This document shows positions 43,255 through 55,175 of a stretch of DNA of 64,000 bases, in pieces. The stretch spans positions 32,933,199-32,997,198 of the forward strand of contig NC_051852.1 in the NCBI RefSeq assembly GCF_905115235.1. The letters run 5' to 3'. Each line of letters begins with the position of its first letter. Position 1 is the first letter of the stretch. Source of the stretch: Hermetia illucens (taxonomy: Eukaryota; Arthropoda; Insecta; Diptera; Stratiomyidae). The position numbers were made by a program, and so were the translations under genes. The notes beneath the pieces were generated by a model. It was not told the origin of the DNA. It was given only the letters and a program-made list of their open reading frames with translations, and made no database searches.

Positions 43255-44749
43255 TTAATTGACCAGATTATTTGACTAAGAACATCTTGTGTTTTCTTTT
43301 GAAATTGTTGGGGGATGATTTGCCTTTAGGGTGTACCTGTATTATAATTCTGCATTTAACCAGCTAAAACTGAAGAAAGAGAAGCATGTGTTGTGACCGC
43401 TACGAGAGAACCTGGGAGAACTCCCAGTGAACGACAGAGGAAACCGTGGACAGACTGGAAACTTGAATAAACCCGACATTGGGACCACGGATTCTACGAG
43501 TGGTGGTGATGCGCACCGAAAGTGTACTTCCAACACATATGTGGTGGGCAACTTTTTGAAGCACTCCGCACTATGTTAAGTCCTACTTTCACGATTTTTA
43601 TCTTTATTCAAATGGCTCGAACAACCTAAATTCAACATCGTGAATACCGAACTGAGTAGGTTAGAGCATGTCGGATGTTAGATATCCGGTACTACACAAA
43701 AGAGCGGGCACATCACCCGGATGTTTGAGGAAGAGAACTTTGATCTCGGACGGTAGAGGCTAAAGTACATGAACCTCAAGTAAGATAAACTGAGAGATGT
43801 AGTGGGTTTCATTTTGATGTTTCAACGCGACTGAAATAATCTGAAAGTATCTCAGAATCTCAGGAGCGATCCGATGATACGCCACTTTTCCTGGAAAGAT
43901 TAAAATATAAAGAAAATCCTAGAACTTTTTTCTGAAAATGGATGGTAATAATAGACTCTGACACAAGCAAAATAAAGAAAATTGTATTACCTTCTGTGCT
44001 TCACCACAATTCCTGCAGAGGATCGAGTATACATTGGGAAAACCTTATAAGGGGGTTTTGCACTATTGCTTGAAATAAAGGTTGGTTAACATGAAGATTA
44101 CCTATTAGAACCTTCTTCTAAACCGCGAATAGAGAAAGAAAACAGTGATCTGATAGGACGAACGGAACTGGGTCGAATTCAGTTAGCGGTATCAGACCTC
44201 GATTGAGCAGACGCGGCAAAGCAAAAAAGATGCTCACCTGAAAACAAAACATTTCTTTGCCTAAAAAGACGAGAATCGGGACCGAAGCACTGTTACATCA
44301 CAGAATTCAAAAATTCTGAAACAAATCAAACGTGAAGTAACGAAGATTTTAGCAATGAAGTGTGATAGCCTAATGACACCTGTGGGATCTAAAGCTTACT
44401 TTTCCAACTGTTTCCCACACATATAAAACCGTTATTATACAAAAGACACCGATATTGGTCAAATTAAATTGCTTTTCCTCTCTGCCGAAAGGGAGATTGA
44501 CAAAGCTGCAGAACTGCTTTCATGTTTTCCTGATCTAAGACCCACCGGTTTGGTTTAACAAAATCTGCGACGTTAGAGACTAATACAATATTTTCTACAA
44601 TAAGAGTCGAAGAGGCTGCATTCTAGTATATAATTTGCTTGAAGCAACTATTATGAAGCGTTGACAAACGAAAAAAGGGTTCTAGTAGCTTGTGGCGTAT
44701 TAAAGGGTTCCGCAACCTTCAAACTCAAGGTCTTTCCTGCTTGTCATAA
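43255..44749. other. Unrecognised intergenic stretch
   Basis: No gene recognised over about 1.5 kb. The first 80 bases match the 3' flanks of the other OBP genes (GGGGGATGATTTG occurs also after OBP3 in similar form). The remainder is A-rich without frames of note. Confidence 0.4.
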
Positions 44750-45170
44750 GGGGCCACCAAAGGCCGCTTTCTAACAGACTTATAACTGCAAGATTTCAGT
44801 CCAGGTTAAGGACGATCACAATCGTGCATTGCTATCCACCAACGGACACTTCCGATATAGTGGGGGAGGCTGCTTTCCACGAGCAGTTACACACAGTAGA
44901 GGAAATGTTTCCTAAAAGAGACATTGTGGTCGTGATGAGTGATTCGAACGCTAAAGTGAGCGCCGTCAACATCTTGCTCGGACATGTATTGGGGAAACAA
45001 GGTACTAGCTGCCACAATGAAAAAGGTGAGCGAGCTTCCAACGCACCATCATTGGTGACGCATTTTTTGAGCGCAGAGCCTGCCATAAGGTCAGTTGGGC
45101 TTGAATTGACTGGACTGACACCATGCGAGCAATCAGATTGGCCACTTCGCGATCAGCAGTGGAATTAAGG
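44750..45170 (+). mobile_element. LINE endonuclease fragment
   Basis: The frame at 44824-45168 reads HCYPPTDTSDIVGEAAFHEQ, MFPKRDIVVVMSDSNAKV and LGKQGTSCHNEKGERASN. This matches the middle of AP-type endonucleases (YAPTE, DFNAKxG, GxHGxGxxNENGERL), with DFNA read as DSNA. It is a short, isolated piece of a CR1/RTE-type LINE. Confidence 0.65.
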
Positions 45171-45534
45171 GTTGCCTGGATGGTATGATCAATAGGTACA
45201 CTATAACCAGTAAAAGGGGCACAATAGTTCTTCAAGGTGCGACTTTCCCTTAACAGGATAATAATAATAAGGGTTGCCTCGTGGATGCGTGCAACAAGAG
45301 AGGCGCTTTCATCGCCCCCGAAAGGGATTACTATCTGATGGTCTCTTACGTTCGCTTGTGTCTCGCGTCCGCCGCTTCTCATAGTATAGGGGCTGGGGAG
45401 CTGTGACCTCCCAAGTTTAACATCGACCAGATCCAGCTGTCGCTCGACAATGGAGAGCTATCTGCCTGATCGAGTCATAGATAACTGAGCAACCCACCTA
45501 AGAATATCATTGGCGCCATCTCTTTTTTCGGGTG
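45171..45534. other. Unrecognised stretch
   Basis: No gene or named repeat is recognised. A run of ATA/ATT trinucleotides near 45255-45270 could be the edge of an old repeat tail. Confidence 0.3.
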
Positions 45535-46826
45535 TTATGCAGGTCTACGACAAGGGGATGCGCTATCATGCGTTCTCTTTAACCTGGCCCTCGAGAAAGT
45601 GATCCATGATGCTGAGGTAAATGCAAGAGGTACGATCCTCTTCAAGTCCACCCAACTACTGGCCTATGCTGACGATATCGACATCATGGGAAGAACCACC
45701 CGAGACGTACAAACTGCCTTCATCCAGATCGAGCAGGCGGCGCGAGATCTTGGGCTGCACATCAATGAAGGCAAGACAAAATATATGGTGGCAACATCAG
45801 CACCGAAGACGAATCAACCAATAACATCAAACCGCACTGGTCAAACACAAACACGAACAAGAATAAGGATAGGAGAATACAACTTTGAGACCGTTGACAA
45901 TTTCTCCTATCTAGGGTCGAAAATCACAACCGATAACAACTACGATGATGAAATCCCCGCACGGTTGTTGTCAGCCAACAGAGCCTATTTTAGCTTACAA
46001 AGACTGTTCCGCTCGAAACGTCTCACCATGGGGTCAAAGCTCTTACTGTACAAGACTATGATCTTGCCAGTCCTCATGTATTCCTCGGAAACTTGGGTTC
46101 TTAGCAAGAAAAATTGCGAACTCTTGGCCGCGTTCGAGAGAAGAATCCTCCGAAGAATTTTTGGCCCCCTACATGAGGATGGCTCAAGTGGTTAGAGCGC
46201 TGGGCTATCGTAGCGGAAGGTCGCGGTTCAAATCTCGTTGGGGGCAGAGGAATTTGTTATCGTGATTGGATGTCGGACACCAGTCGACTCAGCTGTGAAT
46301 GAGTACCTGAGTCAAATCAGGGTAATAATCTCGGGCGAGCGCAATGCTGACCACATTGCCTCCCACAGTGTACTGTGGTGTACCGTTACGGTCTTGAATG
46401 AAGTGCTCTAACACACTTCAAGGCCTTGATCCAATATGGATTGTTGCGCCAACGATTATTATTATTATTATTACATGAGGATGGACGGTTCGATAGCCTA
46501 CACAATGACGAAATCTATGAGCGATACTATGACCGTCCGGTTGTGGATAAAATCCGGCTCAATAGGTTACGGTGGGCGGGTCACTTAATCCGTATGGATG
46601 AGGATGATCCCACCCGGAAAGTCTATAAGGGCAATATCTATGGTAGAAAAAGAAGACGAAGCAGACCCTGCCTAAGATGGAGCGATGGTGTGGGCCAGGA
46701 CGCCAGACAGCTTTTAGGGATATCGAATTGGTGGACCTCGGCGCAAAACCGGGATGTCTGGAGTTCCTTATTAAGGCAGGCCTAGACCGGATACCGGTTG
46801 TTACGCCGTTGATGATGATGATGATG
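45535..46826 (+). mobile_element. RTE-A LINE, 3' half, with SINE inside
   Basis: It begins inside RT at GLRQGDALSCVLFNLALEKV, has the catalytic box YADDIDIMG intact, then DLGLHINEGKTKYM, YNFETVDNFSYLGSKIT, YFSLQRLFRSKRLT and LSKKNCELLAAFERRILRRI. The SINE at 46177-46472 interrupts it, after which it resumes RFDSLHNDEIYERYYDRPV, WAGHLIRMDEDDPTRK and YGRKRRRSRPCLRW. It ends GGTTGTTACGCCGTTGATG with a GAT-repeat tail (46810-46826). The 198-codon frame before the SINE is open, which makes this the best kept RT 3' half in the window. Confidence 0.87.
46177..46472 (+). mobile_element. tRNA-derived SINE, copy d, with target-site duplication
   Basis: A full-length SINE lies inside RTE-A pol. ACATGAGGATGG occurs at 46171-46182 and again at 46473-46484; the second copy restores the RTE-A reading, so it is a 12-base target-site duplication. 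The B box GGTTCAAATCT is intact. The tail is TTGTTGCGCCAACG plus ATT repeats. It is clearly younger than its host copy. Confidence 0.92.
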
Positions 46827-46954
46827 CAGGTGGTTGGTGACGTTCAGAAGGAGCGTTTGAAGATCTGGTTAATTTTGGAACGCGTATCAACATGTAGAAT
46901 CCCTGTTCAGAAAATATGTCTTCCTACTTTTCGGCAGGATAAAACATTCAGTAC

Positions 46955-47325
46955 TTTAGTTTAATGAATGCGGACCCTATATAATGTTTACCAACGGCAA
47001 ACAGCGCGGAAGCAGAGAATTCGGTGTTGCCTTTGTCATAAACAACTGACTGGTAACTGATTTCAACCCGATTAATGGACGAATGTGCTTAATCCGCTTC
47101 AAAATGGATTTTCTCAATGTATAGTATATCAACTACCATGCACCAGCGGAGGATAAAGATTATGTCATTAAAGACGAATTCTATACGCGACTTGGCAGAA
47201 TTTTTGACGGGTTGCCCTCTAGCAATATCAAAGAATTATTGGAAAACTTCAACGCTAGAATTGGCAAGGGACTGTTCCATAGAGGTATAACAGAAGGGAA
47301 GAGCCTCCAAAATTAAACAAACTAT
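46955..47325 (+). mobile_element. LINE endonuclease fragment
   Basis: Broken frames read REFGVAFVINN, PINGRMCLIRF, YINYHAPAEDKDYVIKDEFY and LLENFNARIGKGLFHRG. These match the AP-type endonuclease blocks (IxPxNxRLCxLR, INxHAPTEDK, GDFNAxIGxE). It may belong to the RTE-X family, whose endonuclease is otherwise not seen. Confidence 0.65.
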
Positions 47326-47334
47326 AATGACTAA

Positions 47335-47500
47335 AGGCTCCCCGATTAAGAGTTCGCAATTTTTCTTGCTAAGAACCTGCGAGGAACCTCCGAGGAATAC
47401 ATCGGATCATTGTCTTGTAGAGTAAGAGAGACCCTAGATAGGAGAAATCAATGGTCTTAAAGTTGTAGTTTCCTATCTGTATCCTTCTCATTTGCCCAGT
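47335..47500 (-). mobile_element. RTE-A LINE, small rearranged scrap
   Basis: On the - strand it reads YNFKTIDFSYLGS, then jumps to LLYKTMI and the YSSE region and ends near LSKKNCEL. It is a deletion-bearing fragment of pol of about 165 bases. Confidence 0.65.
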
Positions 47501-47599
47501 ACTATTTCACGCTGTTGTTGTGTCTCTTTTCAGGTGCTCACGTTGGCACTCTGTATTTCGTCTTGCCTTCAATAATGTGCAGCCCAGGATCTAGTACAA

Positions 47600-50480
47600 A
47601 TTGTCTCCCGCTCGATCTGGATGAAGGTAGATCTAGTAGTAGTAGTATATCTTGGGTTGTTCCTCCCATAATCAAAAAATCAAATCGTCAGCACATACCA
47701 GTTTCGGGTGGACTTGAAGGGAATGGTGGATCTTTCATTAACGGCGTAGCTTCATTGAGAGCTTGCTTGGACCTGGGTTTTATGAAAGTTTCGTCAGCGA
47801 TTGGAGTCCAAATTATCTTTGTCTTATCGTTTTCTGTAGGTGAGAAGTGGTCGCTACCGTTCTGCCATTTGTAATAAACTACCATGCCTAGAAATCTTCT
47901 AAGCTCGTGAACAGTTTCAGGTCTAGGAGATTCGGCTATTTTGAAAAGACGATCGGCGGTAGGAGGGAAAACGGTGGAACGAATTGTGCAGCCAAGGAAG
48001 TTCTTGTTGCATGAAATAATAGTTACTGACCTTGATGAAAAACTTGTTTTCTCTGAGTCGGGGAAATGCCTCACGCAAGTGATCTTGTTGAGCCTCATTT
48101 TCAGATATGACCAAAATGTTGCCCATGTAAACGAAAGCAAAGTTGAAACTTTTGAAGACTCAGTATCTCTGGAAAGTTTAGGTGGCGTTCTTCAAATCAA
48201 ACGGCATTACCAGGTGAATACCAGTCCCCATGGCGTCGTGCGTGGGAATTTGGTAATCAACTCCCTCTAAATCCATTATTGGGAAGAGATAGATTTCTTC
48301 GGTTGTGTGTGTCGTTTTTTCGGCTTATTTTATAATGAAAACAAAACAAAGACAAATTTTTTTTTTTAATGCCGAATAGTGACTTTTTTTTTAACTCCTC
48401 ATATACCGGTATTTCATGGACCAGTTGTCCTCTTCCTCAGTAAATTTTTGTCAGACAAAACTAGAGGAATAAAAAAAAATTCAGAATTCAAAAATTAAAT
48501 TTATTTTTTTTCATTATAAGATAGATTTGTTGTAAAGCATTGGAAAAAGACTTTTTAACAAAGTCGCCATTGCCATCTCCAGTCGCAAAACTCATCTCAA
48601 CTACAGACGCGTCTACCACTTATTTTTGTTTAGCTCCAGAACAGTTTAAAAATAGCATGATCAGAACAATTGGGTTCTCTTCCAGAAAGCTCACCGACAT
48701 AGAGAAACGTTATAGCACATATAATTGTGAGCTGCCACTTTGCCATCAAATATTTTCGCCATCATCTTTAAGCTACATACTTCACTATTAAAACAGACCA
48801 CAAACCGTTCAAACATGCTTTCACTCAAAAGTTAACTAACGCCTCTGAGACACAACTTCAACAACTCGACTTCATCTCTAAGTTCACTATTGACATAGTC
48901 AGCCGTTGACGTTCATTCGCGCATCAATGCTATCTCTGCACCTACAATTCCCGATCCTTCCACTATTCTGCAAGCCAAACAAAATGACAGCGAGTTACAA
49001 AGCACTCCAGAATTTAAGGATTAAAAATGGCTCTAGGTGCCTTTTTTCTGCAACGTCGCACAGAATGTGACGCGTCCATACTTGCTGCACCTTCACGCAG
49101 AATTGCCTCTTATCTAGTCCATAAAATCTCGCAACATAGTCAAGAAAGGACCTCGTCGAAAAGTTTATATAACCAAGGATAAAAAAAATACTATCATCCG
49201 GGCGCGAGAGTGCATTATGGGTCAGAGGTCAAAGATTCTGCGGCATATCATATTAGCTCCGACCATTTCTCAGTACGTGACTCTAGGTTTAATCACATCC
49301 ATCTAGACATAGCATTTAGATTAGTGAGTATCAGTAATGCTTGATCATCATCGACCGATCCTCGAGATGACTAGTCGCCGTGCCGCTAGAAGACATGACA
49401 GTAGAAATATTAATCAAAGCTCTTTGCGACAACTGGATTAATTAATACGGCACTCCGCTATACATCGTCATTGATCAGGGAACTCAATTTGAGAGTAAAC
49501 TTTTCCAAACCTTCACTAATTTCATTGGTGCTGAAGGAACCAGAACTAGAACCAGAACCACCACCTTCCATCCTCAATGAAATGGTCTCGTAGGACGTTT
49601 CCATCGCACACTCAAAGCAGCCTTACTCGTAATGTGATCACCGAAACCTTGGACCGAGATTTTATCCACGGTCATGCTCGGCATAAGAACCACTTTAAAA
49701 AAAGGTCTCCAAACATCTCCAGCTAGGTTTTTATATAGAACTAACCTACAGTTACCAGGGGAATTTATCACTTCAGAAGAAATGCAGGCAGACCCTCAAA
49801 CTTTCCTAGAAAGCCATCGTGACTTAGGATCCCTCAATACTCAATCAAAATATTTCAGCTGTGGCCAAAGTTTTGGCCCAAAGTATTGACGGATTTACAC
49901 TCAATTTAATTCGTAGTCATGTCATGTTCTACGAATTATATAACGAAGCATTTAACATCTGCGAACCGCTCCGATCACGCTGCTCCTAGGGCTAAAGTGA
50001 GGCAGCGTGTGATGAGCTGCCTCCTTCCTGGTATGAAACCGTGAACTAGTCTTCCCTTTTTTTTTAAACGTCATGAATTCGCCCGTAGTCTTTGTGCTAC
50101 TTTCGTTGTTGATAATGTGAAATTAGGAGTATTCACAGGTTTTTCTGCGCTATGACCACATCAAAGTCCTTCTTGAGGCTCCGTACATGGGCCCATTGAA
50201 AGTTTTAGGCAGAATCACTGACAGAGTCCTCATGGTCGATGTTAATGGCACACACCATAACCTATCAGTAGACAGACTAAAACCAGCATTCATCAAGCAA
50301 ACTCTTAACAGTCTCAGCAAACACCCCTTGTACCATAAACAACAGTCAGACAAGCTCAGCCACAACCTCAATAGCCCCAGAAAACACCCCCTGCTCAACA
50401 AACAACAGTCAAACAAGCGCAACAACTATCATATCCTCAGCAAAGTTCTCCTCCAAAAAACTCGGAAGACAACAGCTTCA
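47600..50480. mobile_element. Fossil Gypsy LTR retrotransposon, broken and rearranged
   Basis: Gypsy-type parts are seen on both strands: an RT C-terminal segment on the - strand (about 47670-48290), an RNase H segment on the + strand (about 48560-48900), an integrase core segment (about 49380-49850) and an integrase C-terminal segment (about 50150-50310) on the + strand. Flanking long terminal repeats were not identified. The element is broken, with roughly ten or more breaks, and looks old. The mixed orientation means rearrangement or two separate insertions. Confidence 0.72.
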
Positions 50481-50712
50481 GGGTCTTGAAGTTTGAACTT
50501 CATTCCAGACCGTAACGGTACACCACAGTACATTGAAGGAAGTAATGTGGTCAGCATTGGGCTCACCCGAGATTATTACTCATTCACATATGAGTCGACT
50601 GGTATCCGACATCCATAGTTACGATAACAAAGCCCTTTGACACTAGTGAGGTTTGGACCGCGATCTTCCGCTACGACATTCCAGCACTCTAACCACTTGA
50701 GCCATTCGGACA
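50481..50712 (-). mobile_element. tRNA-derived SINE, copy e (lacks the 3' end)
   Basis: On the - strand it begins TCCGAATGGCTCAAGTGG (A box) with a changed B box (GGTCCAAACCT), then the shared body with CCGTTACGGTCTGGAATGAA. The TTGTTGCGCC and ATT tail are missing; the left edge abuts the Gypsy fossil. It is more diverged than copies a and d. Confidence 0.78.
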
Positions 50713-52845
50713 CACTTTAATTATCCCACTTATTATTTGGAGTCTACCTAGCATAGAGACTAGAAACATCAGCATCGCGGATCACTTTTTTCAGGACCAG
50801 TTGAACAGTTGCATCCCCTGTGCATGATAGGGCATCTGCTTTCCTTCAACCGTTGTCGAAGTTGGATGATCTCGAGAGTAATTCTGTAGCTTTTATCACG
50901 CTTCGCACAGTGCTCGGGGTCCCCCTAATCAATCTTATCAATCTCATCGGGATACGAGTTCTCTCGCAGCCGTGTACACCCTTCGATGAAAGGATGGTGC
51001 AGTTTTTTCATCGCTTGCCGCAGAGAGAAAATCTGCTACGTTGCTGATTTGTTAAAATGAACCCTCTTTAATATGGTTGATTCGCTGTTCTTCAGCTTAA
51101 GCATTAGTTGATGAACCGCTTGGTCTCTATATTTAGCCAGTTCGGATGAAAGTCCTAGGGGTTTAACGTGAGTACCCGCCGTGTAGGCATAATCTCACGG
51201 TCCTCTTCAGACACGGATTGATTTTGGGGCCGCAATCAGAGCCGTGCCATGACTGGCATAGCGGTACTGGTTTATACTGTGTGCAGGCTCAGCATCTTAC
51301 TAGTGTATGCGAGGCCTATCTAACACCTCTGCCGCAACTAAAGGGTACGGCACCCGAGTTGTATAGCGCAACTCCACGCTTGAGCTCCGAGGAGCTCTGG
51401 CCGCGATGCAGGCATAACCACAACCACCATGAAACTCTCACTAGAGGGCCAACCGGGCCAAGAACACCTACCCCAGGAATTCTCCTGGAGCATATGCTCT
51501 CAGAGGGCTATCCCGGTTCCCATGGTACCAGATAACCTCCGGTGAGGCTTCGTGGCAAGAGTCACTTCAGATGAGTTCCTTGCAGACTACGGTCTGATCG
51601 CCCTCCTCGAGTACGTGGGGATGGCACTTCCCAATGGATTAACTGCAATCAGCCCGAAGCGGCGAACCGGAATGAAATCTTTCACCAGTTTACTACCGCT
51701 CTGCATACAGCCAGTTCGGATGGAATTACGTCAGCTCCTGGCACCTAATTATTTTCCGTTTCTTCTGCAGTTCGTAGCGTCAGCAATTGTTCGTCGTCTT
51801 CAGCTGTTTGTGTCACAAAGCTTACTTTTTCTGTCTGTGAAGTCGCTTCTCCGCTCACCCATTACATGTCTTTGCGCGTGTCCACGTTCCTTGAGAGTGC
51901 TGCATTGTCCGGTATGCTGCGGTATCTTCCATTCCGTTGCTAGCTTCCATTCACCGTCCGACCAGCCGCTCCGACTTTTTTTGCGACTGAGCCTTTGTGA
52001 CCGTATCAATGATTAAGTCCTTCAGCTCGTTGCGACTGTTAGCAGTGGCTATAGGAGGTGCGGATGGCGTCGTTGTGGATGGCTTCAATGGTCACTCTCA
52101 CCTGATTGACAGAAGGAATTCTAGGTGGTGGTTTTATCCAAGCCCAGAGCACTATGCTAACGAGATAGTGATCGATAGTCGATGTTCGATTAATAGATTA
52201 TTAGTCGGGTTGCAGTGATTTCATCTCAAGAAGTCTATGGATGTCAATTTGCAAGTACTATTTTGATATTATTCCTGGGACAGGTTTCCAGGGTTCGCTC
52301 TATTTCCTTGTAAAAGGTATCCTTCTCCGACTCTGCAGTCCCCTCTGCAAGGGCGTAAACGTTAATGAGGCTTATATTTCAAAATTTGCCTCGCAAACAG
52401 AGTGCATAGCATTTCGCTTACGTTCTCAAAGCCTATGACAGAACGTTTCATTTTTTGACTGACTAGGAAACCTACTCTGGGAACATGGGTTACTGAATAG
52501 CCACCATAATACATGGTGTAATGGGTTTTCCCCGGCAAACTGGTTCCTGTGCAGCGCATCTGTTCTAACGCTGTTATATCATGCTTATATTGGGATAGAG
52601 TATCAGCTAGCTAGTTGGCATCTCCTTTTCTATACAAGGAAACCACGTTCCATAAAGAAATCGTTAGACCGCTTTCGAAGCCGGGTTCCCCGTTGCAAAA
52701 TCCATCGAGTCTGGGGCTCCTTTTATGGCTGCAAATAATTTTCTTCCATGTAGGGTAGTCAGCCCTGCCAAACTTGCAACCAGGAGGACCACTTCGTACA
52801 ATTTGTCTGATTTTTAGGCGAGGTAAACTCGACTACATCCTTCTG
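50713..52845 (-). mobile_element. RTE-A LINE, degraded long copy, split by beta
   Basis: The - strand reads RT sequence at 50725-51134 (the region corresponding to 17930-18480 of the long copy). After the beta insertion come the linker (51726-52050) and the endonuclease: MRCTGTSLPGKTHYTMYYGG, VGFLVSQKMKRSVIGFENVS. It is more decayed than the copy at 17818-20158. The order is collinear with that copy, so only beta and small changes interrupt it. Confidence 0.78.
51152..51708. mobile_element. Beta retroelement, copy 4, with target-site duplication
   Basis: AGCCAGTTCGGATGAAA (51135-51151) and AGCCAGTTCGGATGGAA (51709-51725) flank it and match 16 of 17. The flanks are RTE-A sequence. The left end GTCCTAGGGGTTTAACGTGA matches the left end of copy 3. 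The right end differs from copies 1 and 3 after about 51600. It is 557 bases long. Confidence 0.82.
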
Positions 52846-53884
52846 GATCTTAAGAAAGAAAGAACTCCCAACGACCACCACGCGGAGGAGGAGATAGGGT
52901 TTGGTAGGAGAGCTGTTGATTTTGGTTGAGCGCCGTTCCCCAGGTGTTATGCTTCATCGTGTGTACCAATTGATTGATTGTCAATGTGTGAAATTCTATG
53001 TCGAAGGGAAGGTCACTAATTGGTAATCTACCATTGGAAAATTTCAACATTTTACCCATCCTACCGAAGGAAAGAAAGAATTATTACCTTCCCAGAGTCC
53101 ATTTCCTAATTTTAATTAGGCATCGCGCATCAAACCAAGCATTACTACATTAACTTAATTTGCTTTATATATCTCGAAAAATATTTTGAACTTCACAAAT
53201 GACCTCTCCTTGTAATCTTGCAAGTGAAGCATACTGTAAACATATTTCTTCTAACTATTCTGTTTTGCTTTTCGTTATCAAAATATGAATTTAAATATTT
53301 TTGGCTGATTATTGGTCGTTACAGCAACTACCTCAGAACCGGCATACTAAAAACAGTTGTCAGATATGATACATGCAATGAACGACCCTGATAAGCGGAA
53401 AAATCTAGTTCATTGTCATGAACACGAGGTTAGTGTCACACAGGAAACTGCACAGATAAAACGATTCCGCCTTATTTCACTTTTGGGGACATCAGAGGTA
53501 GAAAAAGGAAACCCCCGCATAGGTCCCTCAACTTAGCTCTGGCCAAGTGGTTGAAGAAAGTTTTCTGAAATGGGGACGAGATGGTTATTGGAACTGCTTC
53601 GATAGAAAACATTCGAAACCCTAAATGATGAATTCGGTCATAAGGTGGTCTAAACCATGTTTGCATAGTAAAATGATGCACGCAACTGTTAGATATAGTG
53701 TCTGTCGATTGAAGTTGGAGAAGAAGGGAATATTTTGTGGGATTGTGTCTTACCATTTGTCAATCCAACTAGCTGCAGTGTAGCACAACAGACGACAACA
53801 CATTTGAAAATATGCAAAAATTTTATGCAATTTCATACTTTCCAACTTTGAAAGAAAACACAAAGGAATAATCTGTTCAGTTAA
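52846..53884. other. Unrecognised stretch downstream of OBP6
   Basis: No recognised gene. A 94-codon frame at 53472-53756 on the - strand has no family pattern and is probably chance. A TTTTCGTTATCAAAATAT motif near 53271 is the reverse of the OBP upstream GATAACGAAAA motif but is not followed by a promoter. Confidence 0.4.
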
Positions 53885-53890
53885 TTTATT
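53885..53890 (-). terminator. Poly(A) signal overlapping the OBP6 stop
   Basis: The - strand AATAAA includes the TAA stop (53886-53888). A TTTGTGTTTTCTTTC stretch follows about 25 bases on. Confidence 0.7.
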
Positions 53891-54342
53891 GCTTCTTTGA
53901 AATGTATTTATTAGTCCACAAACATTTCAGGTCCTTGGCAGCCCATGCGCATTTATCACCGTCAGCAGGAGCTGCACTAATACACTTCTTCAAGTTTTCC
54001 TTGGTCACTACAAGTCCGGCACTTGTAAGATGTGAGTAGGTCTTGTCAAGATCGTACCCAGTGGCATCATCAAAGGATCCAATTTTAACGGCAAGACAGC
54101 GAATGTAGCATTGAGCCTCATGGCCCAAGTCACCGTCATATTGGCGATTTTTCAACTTCTCAATGACTGCTTCTGGGACCTTTTCGGATTTCAAGCACTC
54201 TTCGCGGTCCTTTAGGAAGTCCTCCTTGGTGTAGGCGGTAGCCTAGAGAAGCAAGAAAATGGTCTCAACAATCTACCCTTTTCAATCCAAGCGGTTAACT
54301 TACCATGGCAATGACTGCACAGAGAACGATGAAGAGTTTCAT
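53886..54342 (-). CDS. Odorant-binding protein-like, paralog 6
   Basis: The predicted protein has 131 residues, read on the - strand. Exon 1 (54342-54304) encodes MKLFIVLCAVIAM, the intron is 54303-54243 (61 bases), and exon 2 is 54242-53886, starting ATAYTKEDFLKDREEC. The signal peptide probably ends after ATA. The six cysteines are present with X28, X3, X37, X10, X8 spacing (CISAAPADGDKC between cysteines 4 and 5 is one longer than in most paralogs). It has CYIRCLAVKIGSFDD and GYDLDKTYSHLTSAGLVV, the latter recalling the YEHMTEGELVV of OBP2. It looks intact. It faces the + strand group tail to tail. Confidence 0.94.
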
Positions 54343-54640
54343 TTTGTTATTTTTGACGCGTTAACTGAGCTCCAAAAACACAATTATTAACTGACGACTT
54401 TTGAAAGCAAGCGAAGAATATTTATAGACGAATCCGTACTAGAAATTTTAGGCTTATCTTTTGGAGGGGATAGTTACGTCTGCAAGGGTCAAAATTTCTA
54501 TTGGTTTCCTGATAGTTCTCGGTAGAAAAGTGTTTAATTTTGGTTCAGATTAGATTTTCACATGTTGTTGTTATTAACACTCGTAAAAACCTTCTATATA
54601 AAAAAGGGATTTTTTTCAGTCATGCTCATACCCAGCAAAA
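54343..54640 (-). promoter_or_regulatory. OBP6 promoter
   Basis: On the - strand, TATAAATA occupies 54426-54419 and the initiator TCAGTTA 54394-54388, with the start A at 54392, 34 bases apart. The leader is about 50 bases and keeps TTGGAGCTC. A TTTTGCTGGGTA element at 54640-54629 is a variant of the distal motif of OBP1, 2 and 5. Confidence 0.75.
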
Positions 54641-55175
54641 CATTCTAAGTTGTCTTGTTTTGAGATACCAATAATTCTTGCATGAAATCTTAATGATAGG
54701 TGAATTCACTGGAACTACGTTATCTTAAGCATAATTTTTTGGGTATGAAGTCAAATGTCGCCGATCGTACGTTAGACATTGATAGAGCTTCCACAAATGT
54801 AAGTCAATAGTTCCATTGGACTTTCTTGTGATAATGGTTTGATTATGAAATTAGATCAGTTTTTCGTGGCTCGTTTTATTCTGTATTCGAACTTTTCTAG
54901 CCGGTTTAATGACAAATCATCAACATTCGAATATTCTTTCCAATAGTTTTGCTGAGTAATAGCAGATACTTGAACTTGTTTACTCAGCGTTGCTGGGATA
55001 TTTTGGACTATTTTTTTTTAATTGTTTACTTAAACGTTGGGCGAAAAGTATGTTTTACGAACTTGCTTTTGGGCCTTGTTGTTGCTTAACTTTTGTCAGG
55101 CATCCTCGAAGTTTCGGCGGTAAAAACCTGAAAGGCCAAATATCATTAAATGGTGTACATAAGATCCTGACTAGT
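54641..55175. other. Intergenic
   Basis: No gene recognised. A TTTTGCTGAGTAA match near 54948 lies in + orientation, upstream of the - strand OBP6, and may be chance. Confidence 0.35.

Noticed and set aside
53265-53345. Upstream block of a lost eighth OBP gene
   Set aside because: A TTTTCGTTATCAAAA motif is the reverse of the shared GATAACGAAAA motif, but the neighbouring motif lies in the opposite orientation and no TATA box, leader or exon follows.
53472-53756. A 94-codon gene downstream of OBP6
   Set aside because: No family likeness, and the upstream region lacks a TATA or initiator like the neighbouring genes. Probably chance.
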